Shown in pieces: positions 7,195-12,054 of a stretch of DNA of 12,054 nucleotides. The notes under the pieces are model-generated. The model was not told where the DNA came from. It saw nothing but the letters and a program-made list of their open reading frames with translations, and searched no databases. Source of the DNA: Endomicrobium sp. (GTDB taxonomy: Bacteria; Elusimicrobiota; Endomicrobiia; Endomicrobiales; Endomicrobiaceae); assembly GCA_031264425.1 (NCBI GenBank), contig JAISDY010000139.1, forward strand, positions 1 to 12,054, in the 5' to 3' direction. The position numbers and the translations under genes are program-made. The stretch's first letter is position 1. Every line of letters starts with the position of its first letter.

Positions 7195-7902
7195 TTAAAT
7201 CCCCCCAAAACGCCTATCCCTCTTTTGAAATTCAGAAATTGCAGCTTCTAAATCTTTAGGAGTAAAATCAGGCCAAAGTTTATTGGTCACATAAATCTCG
7301 GAGTATGCTATTTGCCACAAAAGAAAATTTGAGATTCTAAACTCTCCAGACGTACGGATAAGCAAGTCCGGGTCCGGTTGACCGGCAGTATATAAAAAAG
7401 ACGACACAATTTCTTCCGTCGGCTTTTTTATACCTTGTTTTAACATCTCTTCAAAGACTTTTACAATTTCTTGTCTTGCTCCGTAATTTAAAGCTATATT
7501 CAACTCTAAATCCGTATTATTTTCCGTGTCTTTGCAAACAGAAAGAATCTCAGATTTCAAATCTTGCGGGAATTTTGACAAGTCGCCAAGTATTCTAAAT
7601 TTGATACCGGCATCGCTTAACTCTTTCAAATCTTTCTTTATAAATCGCGAAAGCAAAGAAAAAAGTGCGTCAACTTCGGTTTTAGGTCTTTTCCAATTTT
7701 CAGTAGAAAAAGCATAAAGGGTCAAAACCTTGACTCCAAGCCTGCTGGCAGACTTAACAATCTTTTTTACGGTTTTGACCCATTGTCTATGACCAAAAAC
7801 TCTGGGTAATGACCTTTTCTTAGCCCATCTGCCATTCCCGTCCATTATAATCGCTATATGTTCGGGTATCAAAAAGTCTTCCTTACTTTTGAGAAATTGC
7901 AC
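7195..7902 (-). CDS. uppS: Undecaprenyl diphosphate synthase (cis-prenyltransferase)
   Basis: Condenses isopentenyl diphosphate units onto farnesyl diphosphate in cis to make the C55 carrier lipid for peptidoglycan. The signature HIAIIMDGNGRWAKKR holds the catalytic Asp (residue 21 of the long form), and the C-terminal substrate motif RTSGEFRISNFLLWQ and the IYVTNKLWPDF segment are intact. The longest form starts at GTG 7902 (235 residues), overlapping the ferredoxin gene by 20 bases without a visible ribosome site. A TTG at 7872 (225 residues, reading MIPEHIAIIMDG) follows AAGGAAG with about seven bases of spacing and lies just after the ferredoxin stop; I think this is the more likely start. 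The product uses isoprenoids from the pathway served by dxr and ispG in the same operon. Confidence 0.96.
   Translation of the reverse strand: MQFLKSKEDFLIPEHIAIIMDGNGRWAKKRSLPRVFGHRQWVKTVKKIVKSASRLGVKVLTLYAFSTENWKRPKTEVDALFSLLSRFIKKDLKELSDAGIKFRILGDLSKFPQDLKSEILSVCKDTENNTDLELNIALNYGARQEIVKVFEEMLKQGIKKPTEEIVSSFLYTAGQPDPDLLIRTSGEFRISNFLLWQIAYSEIYVTNKLWPDFTPKDLEAAISEFQKRDRRFGGI
7878..7884 (-). promoter_or_regulatory. Shine-Dalgarno site favouring the TTG start of uppS
   Basis: AAGGAAG overlaps the ferredoxin TAA stop and is seven to eight bases upstream of an in-frame TTG at 7872-7870. The upstream GTG at 7902 lacks any comparable site, so this decides the likely uppS start. Confidence 0.55.
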
Positions 7903-8056
7903 TTACAGGGCAGGTAGATTCACATGCTCCACAGCTTACGCATACGCTGGCATTTATTTCATACTTGTCGTCTTTCTGCTCAATAGCTGAAACTGGACAA
8001 TTACCCGCACATGCTCCGCAACCTACACATATATTCTTGTCAATTTGGTAAGCCAT
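7883..8056 (-). CDS. Small 2[4Fe-4S] clostridial-type ferredoxin
   Basis: A 57-residue low-potential electron carrier with two CxxCxxCxxxCP motifs: C10, C13, C16, C20 and C39, C42, C45, C49. They are separated by a short loop, giving the pseudo-twofold bacterial ferredoxin fold. The start is the ATG at 8056, because GGAGG lies eight bases upstream; an earlier in-frame ATG at 8071 overlaps that ribosome site and would add only MEDKK. It lies between frr and uppS, where most bacteria have no extra gene. Its likely partners include oxidoreductases in general and possibly the iron-sulfur enzyme IspG encoded about 4.7 kb downstream. That partnership is an inference from co-transcription, not shown by the sequence. 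Confidence 0.95.
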   Translation of the reverse strand: MAYQIDKNICVGCGACAGNCPVSAIEQKDDKYEINASVCVSCGACESTCPVSAISQK

Positions 8057-8085
8057 TTTTTTATCCTCCATTTTTTCTTTATGCG

Positions 8086-8646
8086 TTATATTTGCATCAC
8101 TTCTTTTTCTTTCAAAGCAATGCTTTCGTCAATTTTCTTAATATAGTCGTCAGTCACTTTTTGAGCGTCAGTCTCAAACTTCTTTCTGCCATCTTCGGTT
8201 ATAACTTTATCTTTCTCAAGCTTCTTTATGTTCTCAACCAAAACTCTTCTTTCATTTCTTACTGCTACTCTAAAATCTTCAGCCATTCTGCTTATGGATT
8301 TTGCTATTTCTTTTCTTCTTTCTTCCGTGAGAGGAGGAACTGATATACGTATAATTTTGCCATCGTTTACTGGCGTCATTCCTATATCAGCCTTAAGTAT
8401 AGCTTTCTCTATAGCACCAAGCTGAGACGCATCCCAAGGTCTTATTTCTATTGTTTTGGCATCAGGAACACTGACACCTGCGAGCTGATTTATTGGCATC
8501 AAAGAACCGTAACTCTCAACTTTTATTCCTTCTATCACAGCACTTGAAGCTCTGCCGGTTCTAATAGAAGCCAACTCGCTTTTTAATCTATCTATAGTTT
8601 TTTTCATAGCCTCTTCCGACTTAGAAAAAAAACTTTGAATTTGCAT
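8086..8646 (-). CDS. frr: Ribosome recycling factor
   Basis: Splits post-termination ribosomes with EF-G. The 186-residue product has the standard length and the family's two-domain layout: a three-helix bundle interrupted by a small beta domain at about residues 30-105. Conserved segments are SIRTGRASSAVIEGIKVESYG, cut here to its core RTGRAS, then PLNQLA-like MPINQLAGVSVPDA, IRPWD, NDGKIIRISVPPLTEERR and the C-terminal arm KKIDESIALKEKEVM. The ATG at 8646 immediately follows the pyrH TAA, with GGAGG just upstream in the pyrH tail, so translation is coupled. The gene belongs to the conserved rpsB-tsf-pyrH-frr group. Confidence 0.98.
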   Translation of the reverse strand: MQIQSFFSKSEEAMKKTIDRLKSELASIRTGRASSAVIEGIKVESYGSLMPINQLAGVSVPDAKTIEIRPWDASQLGAIEKAILKADIGMTPVNDGKIIRISVPPLTEERRKEIAKSISRMAEDFRVAVRNERRVLVENIKKLEKDKVITEDGRKKFETDAQKVTDDYIKKIDESIALKEKEVMQI

Positions 8647-9345
8647 TTACTCCTCCACTCTCGTACCTATTTTCTCACCGCTTATAACCTTTTGTAAATT
8701 GCCTTCTTTATAAAAGTCAAATACTATAATTGATATACTAGACTGCATGCACAAAGAGAACGCTTCCGCATCCATAATTGCCAAATGTTTATCCAAAGCT
8801 TCTTGGAAAGTTAAAACATCGTATTTAACGGCATTCTTATCTTTTTTAGGATCAACATTGTAAACACCGTCCACCTGTGTAGCTTTTAACAAAATATCAG
8901 CCTTTATTTCAGCAGCTCTTAATGCCGATGCTGTGTCAGTGGTAAAGAAAGGGTTTCCTGTGCCGCCGGCAAAAATAACGACATATCCTTTTTCAAGACG
9001 CCTTACAGCTTTTTCTCTGTTAAATTTTTCAACAAAACCACTTACACCGCTTGCTGAAAAAACAGTTGATTTTACGCCAGATTTTATCAAAGAATCGTTT
9101 AAAGCAAGAGAGTTCATTACAGTAGCAAGCATTCCCATCTTATCAGCCGTTACTCTTTCTATAAACTTTCCTCCACCTCTCCAGATATTGCCCGCTCCTA
9201 TAACAACCGCCAGCTGAACATTTCCTTTGTCAACAACAGATTTAATCTCTCTTGTAACTTTTGAGAGACTTTTCTCGCTTATTGACGAAGAATTATCCGA
9301 AAGAGATTCTCCTGAAAGTTTCAACAGAACTCTCTTTGAGTTCAT
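8647..9345 (-). CDS. pyrH: UMP kinase (UMPK, amino-acid kinase fold)
   Basis: Phosphorylates UMP to UDP; a cytoplasmic hexamer typically activated by GTP and inhibited by UTP. The product is 232 residues, near family length. Motifs seen in order are KLSGESL at the N terminus (phosphate binding), GAGNIWRGGG, ADKMGMLATVMNSLAL, and AGGTGNPFFTTDTASALRA followed by KATQVDGVYNVDP. The usual GGGNIWRG glycine loop reads GAGN here, a conservative but uncommon change. The ATG at 9345 is two bases after the tsf stop, and its ribosome site (GGAG) lies in the last tsf codons. Identity is secure. Confidence 0.97.
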   Translation of the reverse strand: MNSKRVLLKLSGESLSDNSSSISEKSLSKVTREIKSVVDKGNVQLAVVIGAGNIWRGGGKFIERVTADKMGMLATVMNSLALNDSLIKSGVKSTVFSASGVSGFVEKFNREKAVRRLEKGYVVIFAGGTGNPFFTTDTASALRAAEIKADILLKATQVDGVYNVDPKKDKNAVKYDVLTFQEALDKHLAIMDAEAFSLCMQSSISIIVFDFYKEGNLQKVISGEKIGTRVEE

Positions 9346-9347
9346 TG

Positions 9348-9944
9348 TTATTCTTCTCCGAGTTTAAATCTTGCAAATCTCTTTATTACTATATTCTCGC
9401 CTATTTTAGCTATAGCTTTTGTCACCAAATCTTTTATGGTTTCTTTACCGCTTGTGTCCCTCATATAAATCTGGTCGTACAAACATATCTGCCTGTAAAA
9501 TTTCTCAATTTTACCCTCAATGATTTTATCCCAAACTTTTTCCGGCTTCCCTTCTTCCTTAAGCTGAGCTTTGTAAATTTCTTTTTCTGCATTCAAAATA
9601 CTTTCAGGCACTTGTTCGCGAGAAACATATGTGGGAGAAACAGCTGCAATTTGCATAGCTATTTCTTTAACTAAAGCCTGAAAATCTTCAGTTTTTGCTA
9701 CAAAATCCGTTTCACAGTTTACTTCAACTAAAACCCCAAGAGTTCCATTTCCGTGTATATAAGAATGAACTAAGCCTTGTTTTGCAGCTCTTCCTGCTTT
9801 TTTAACAGCAGAAGCCATGCCTTTTTCTCTAAGCCACTGGCAAGCATTTTCAACATTATTATTTGATTCTTTGAGAGCATTGCGACAATCCATTATTCCC
9901 GCGCCTGTCATCTCTCTGAGTTTTGTTATAAGTTCAGTTGACAT
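9348..9944 (-). CDS. tsf: Elongation factor Ts (short form)
   Basis: Guanine nucleotide exchange factor for EF-Tu. The product is 198 residues, the compact form (E. coli has 283), with only one core subdomain; similar short forms occur in Thermus and cyanobacteria. The N-terminal UBA-like domain is seen in [18 protein letters not shown] and WLREKGMA, followed by the EF-Tu-contacting motif [12 protein letters not shown] at about residues 77-88. The C-terminal module has [14 protein letters not shown] and [18 protein letters not shown]. The ATG at 9944 lies inside the end of rpsB, an 11-base overlap, with GGAG in the rpsB tail as its ribosome site, so S2 and EF-Ts are translationally coupled. 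Nothing looks truncated. Confidence 0.97.
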   Translation of the reverse strand: MSTELITKLREMTGAGIMDCRNALKESNNNVENACQWLREKGMASAVKKAGRAAKQGLVHSYIHGNGTLGVLVEVNCETDFVAKTEDFQALVKEIAMQIAAVSPTYVSREQVPESILNAEKEIYKAQLKEEGKPEKVWDKIIEGKIEKFYRQICLYDQIYMRDTSGKETIKDLVTKAIAKIGENIVIKRFARFKLGEE

Positions 9945-10728
9945 TATCTTCTTCTCCTTCCTTAGAAGATTCTTCTTTCTTTTCTTCCTCTTCTTTTGCA
10001 GGTTCTGCGGCGATAACGTCCGCTCCTTCGCCTTCTTTCTTTTCAGTTACGCCTTTTCCTTCTAAAACAGCATCGGCTATAATTGAACAGAAAAGCTTTA
10101 CTGCTCTTATAGCGTCATCATTTCCCGGAATAGGATAGTCAACCAAATCAGGGTCGCAGTTAGTATCGCAAATAGCAACGATAGGAATGTTGAGTTTTCT
10201 TGCTTCTGAAACAGCTGTAGATTCTTCGTTAGAATCAACCACAAACATAAGACCTGGAAGTTTTGTCATATTTTTTAACCCTTCCAAAGACTTTTCAAGC
10301 TTAATTCTCTCTCTTTCAATCTGAGACTGTTCTTTTTTTGAAAGAATCTGGAAAACACCGTCTTCTTTCATTTTTTCTATTTCTTTGTATCTTGCAATAG
10401 ATTTCTTTAAAGTTTCAAAATTTGTAAGAGTTCCGCCAAGCCATCTTTCAGCTACAAAAAAAGTTCCGCAACGCTGAGCTTCCTCTTTTACTGGAACCTG
10501 AGCTTGTTTCTTTGTTCCTACAAAAACTATTTCTTTGCCCTCGGCAACAAGATCTCTTACTACTTTGTAGTTTTTCTTCAATTCTTTAAGGGTTTTTTGA
10601 AGATCTATGATGTGAATTTTGTTCCTAGTTCCAAAAATAAACTTCCCCATTTTTGGATTCCATCTTCTGGTTTGATGTCCGAAATGAACACCGGCTTCCA
10701 GCAAAGCCTTCATTGTAATGTTTGCCAT
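9934..10728 (-). CDS. rpsB: 30S ribosomal protein S2
   Basis: A 264-residue component of the small subunit, located near the ribosome's back, where S1 docks in many bacteria. Family segments are [20 protein letters not shown] at the N terminus, [63 protein letters not shown] and [14 protein letters not shown]. The last 35 residues are an acidic, lysine-containing tail rich in E, K and A, longer than in many S2 proteins and probably disordered. The start is ATG 10728 with AAGGAG six bases upstream. The frame stays open upstream to a TTG at 10824, but that region is leader RNA, not protein. First gene of the operon and probably autoregulated through its leader. Confidence 0.98.
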   Translation of the reverse strand: MANITMKALLEAGVHFGHQTRRWNPKMGKFIFGTRNKIHIIDLQKTLKELKKNYKVVRDLVAEGKEIVFVGTKKQAQVPVKEEAQRCGTFFVAERWLGGTLTNFETLKKSIARYKEIEKMKEDGVFQILSKKEQSQIERERIKLEKSLEGLKNMTKLPGLMFVVDSNEESTAVSEARKLNIPIVAICDTNCDPDLVDYPIPGNDDAIRAVKLFCSIIADAVLEGKGVTEKKEGEGADVIAAEPAKEEEEKKEESSKEGEEDNVN

Positions 10729-10890
10729 ACTTCTCTCCTTTGGTTTTAACCGCCGTAACGGTTTCCGTTTCAAGACGTATTTTCGTCTCACGGCTTCCAC
10801 AACCTTCCATCTCCAAAACCTCAAAGTTTTCCTCTGAGACCGTTTGGTAAATCCGATTGTGTGATTATTTAAGGTTATGACCCTAAAGAC
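10729..10890 (-). promoter_or_regulatory. Structured rpsB mRNA leader, candidate S2 autoregulatory element
   Basis: About 160 nt between the inferred transcription start and the rpsB ATG. Two structures are directly readable on the minus strand. The upstream hairpin pairs CCAAA (10847-10843) with TTTGG (10817-10813), and CTCAGAG (10838-10832) with CTTTGAG (10826-10820) over a GAAAA loop. Nearer the start, an outer helix GCCGT (10794-10790) and ACGGC (10756-10752) encloses two hairpins: GAGACG (10789-10784) with CGTCTT (10777-10772), and AACGG (10769-10765) with CCGTT (10761-10757). Together these form a three-way junction ending 11 bases before the AAGGAG ribosome site (10740-10735). Alternative pairings exist. 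S2 is known to repress rpsB-tsf through the leader in E. coli; applying this here is an inference. Confidence 0.65.
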
Positions 10891-10896
10891 TGTACT

Positions 10897-10925
10897 ATTC
10901 TATCAAAACCTATAATTGTTTTCAA
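10897..10925 (-). promoter_or_regulatory. Predicted sigma70-type promoter of the rpsB operon
   Basis: Minus-strand -35 box TTGAAA (10925-10920), a 17-base spacer, and -10 box TAGAAT (10902-10897), each one base off or near consensus. The start of transcription would be near 10890. It is the best promoter seen in the window and lies in the largest gap, just upstream of the structured rpsB leader. The rest of the gap toward murA (10926-11022) is AT-rich; I see only a weak TTTCT/AGAAA hairpin and a short T-run, with no convincing murA terminator. Confidence 0.7.
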
Positions 10926-11022
10926 GAGCTGACAGTTTGTGTTATTGTTAATAGTAATAAAAAATTTGTGCTAATTTAATTCAAAGTTTTTTCTATTTAA
11001 GAAAGTTTGTATGTCATTTTAT

Positions 11023-12054
11023 TTAGACATGCACTCTTTTTATATCTGCTCCGAGTTTTTTAAGTTTTTTTTCAAGCAGGTCATAGCCCCTATCAAGATG
11101 ATAAATTCTTGATACAATCGTCTTGCCTTCTGCCGCAAGCCCCGCCAATACAAGAGCCGCACCAGCTCTTAAATCTGAAGCCATCACAGGCGCTCCTGAG
11201 AATTTATCAACTCCAGTTATATTAGCCACCCTAGACTCTATTCTTATATTTGCTCCGAACCTTTGTAATTCCGCAACATGCATAAATCTGTTTTCAAATA
11301 TGGTTTCTTCTACTTTTGAATGTCCTTTTAAAAGACACATCAAAGCCATCCACTGAGCTTGAACATCAGTCGGAAACCCCGGATAGACTTCCGTTTTTAT
11401 ATTTTGAGGATGTAAACTCCTCACCCATTTAACTCTAATGCTTGTTTCATTTTCCTTAACAAATAACCCGCTTTTTTTCAATTTATTGCTTATCGCTTCA
11501 ATATGCTTTGGAACAACATTTTTAAGAACAACGTCACCCTTTGTGATAGCCGCAGCTATCATATATGTTGCAGTCTCTATTCTATCGGGAATCACTTCAT
11601 GCGTAAAACCTCGTAAGTTGTCAACACCGTCAATAATTATTTTTCCCGTACCCGCACCGCTTATTTTAGCCCCCATCTTATTTAGGACATTAACCAAATC
11701 TTCTATTTCAGGCTCTTTAGCTGCATTAACTACTGTAGTTTTGCCTTTAGCTAAAACTGTGCTAAGTAAAATATTTTCAGTTGCTCCAACGCTTGGAAAC
11801 TTTAAATCTATAACAGCGCCTTTAAGTCCGTCTTTTGATAAGGTTTTAATATATCCGCCTTCAATAGAAATTTCGGCTCCAAGTTTTTTAAAAGCATCCA
11901 AGTGTATGTCTATAGGTCTTGCCCCTATGGTACATCCTCCGGGCAAAGAAACGTCAACACGGTTAAGCCTTGCAAGCAATGGTCCCATTATTAAAACGCT
12001 CGCCCGCATTTTTCTGACCAAATCGTAAGGAGCTATATGTTTATACTTACAAGA
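11023..12054 (-). CDS. murA: UDP-N-acetylglucosamine 1-carboxyvinyltransferase (5' end outside the window)
   Basis: Adds enolpyruvate from PEP to UDP-GlcNAc, the first committed step of peptidoglycan synthesis. The frame is open to the right edge and continues upstream of an internal Met at 12021 (residues before it read CKYKHIAPYDLV), so the start lies outside; 343 codons are present of about 420 expected. The catalytic cysteine, the fosfomycin target, is kept in LPGGCTIGARPID, with its codon at 11934-11932. DRIETATYMIAAA and GFPTDVQAQWMAL, with its catalytic Asp, are also intact. The C terminus ends at TAA 11025-11023. A gap of 294 bases with its own promoter separates it from rpsB, so it is probably a different transcription unit, though no strong terminator is visible. 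Confidence 0.97.
   Translation of the reverse strand, partial: SCKYKHIAPYDLVRKMRASVLIMGPLLARLNRVDVSLPGGCTIGARPIDIHLDAFKKLGAEISIEGGYIKTLSKDGLKGAVIDLKFPSVGATENILLSTVLAKGKTTVVNAAKEPEIEDLVNVLNKMGAKISGAGTGKIIIDGVDNLRGFTHEVIPDRIETATYMIAAAITKGDVVLKNVVPKHIEAISNKLKKSGLFVKENETSIRVKWVRSLHPQNIKTEVYPGFPTDVQAQWMALMCLLKGHSKVEETIFENRFMHVAELQRFGANIRIESRVANITGVDKFSGAPVMASDLRAGAALVLAGLAAEGKTIVSRIYHLDRGYDLLEKKLKKLGADIKRVHV

Noticed and set aside
9261..9674. Plus-strand open frames, the largest being 137 codons across pyrH and tsf
   Set aside because: All plus-strand frames are antisense shadows of strong minus-strand genes, without ribosome sites or recognisable domains.
10625..10816. A leader frame of 63 codons (ATG at 10810) overlapping the rpsB start
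   Set aside because: It overlaps rpsB out of frame, its composition is arginine, lysine and threonine driven by hairpin sequence, and the spacing of its possible ribosome site is poor.
10729..10824. A 32-codon N-terminal extension of rpsB from a TTG at 10824
   Set aside because: S2 proteins start near [10 protein letters not shown], a strong ribosome site precedes ATG 10728, and the extension coincides with the paired leader RNA.
10926..11022. An intrinsic terminator after murA
   Set aside because: Only a weak five-base AU stem and a separate six-T run are present; not enough to call.

Overview
The window is a dense, AT-rich bacterial segment in which every gene lies on the minus strand and is read from right to left. 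The proteins are full-length housekeeping enzymes with intact signature motifs. The low GC content, the gene order, the short EF-Ts, a decayed fic gene and degenerate palindromic repeats in the few gaps suggest a lineage such as Elusimicrobiota (Endomicrobium-like, a group of insect-gut and flagellate symbionts). That assignment is inferred from general resemblance and was not tested by any search. Both window edges cut genes: murA lacks its 5' part on the right, and proS lacks its 3' part on the left.

Layout in transcription order. murA (peptidoglycan precursor synthesis) ends at 11023. A gap of 294 bases follows, holding a good sigma70-type promoter (10897-10925) and a strongly structured 5' leader of about 160 nt in front of rpsB. 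Then come rpsB-tsf-pyrH-frr (ribosomal protein S2, EF-Ts, UMP kinase, ribosome recycling factor), a 57-residue 2[4Fe-4S] ferredoxin gene, and uppS-cdsA-dxr-rseP (undecaprenyl-PP synthase, CDP-diacylglycerol synthase, DXP reductoisomerase, site-2 protease). These genes overlap or nearly touch. A gap of 141 bases carries a 14-bp AT-rich inverted repeat and a degenerate palindrome. It is followed by a Fic AMPylase gene broken by a one-base frameshift, then ispG, greA, a second gap with a REP-like hairpin remnant, and proS.

The genes look like one long operon joining translation (S2, EF-Ts, RRF, ProRS), transcript elongation (GreA), isoprenoid and undecaprenyl lipid synthesis (Dxr, IspG, UppS), phospholipid synthesis (CdsA) and membrane proteolysis (RseP). 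The dxr-rseP-ispG-proS order resembles the Firmicutes-type cluster rather than the proteobacterial rseP-bamA-skp-lpxD order, with fic and greA as extra genes. The ferredoxin is a plausible electron donor for the iron-sulfur enzyme IspG.

Points most worth a second look are the rpsB leader, which can fold as a three-way junction with competing alternatives, the broken fic gene, the eight-cysteine cluster in CdsA, and the ferredoxin-IspG linkage. I saw no CRISPR array, tRNA, rRNA, intact insertion sequence or obvious new defence system.
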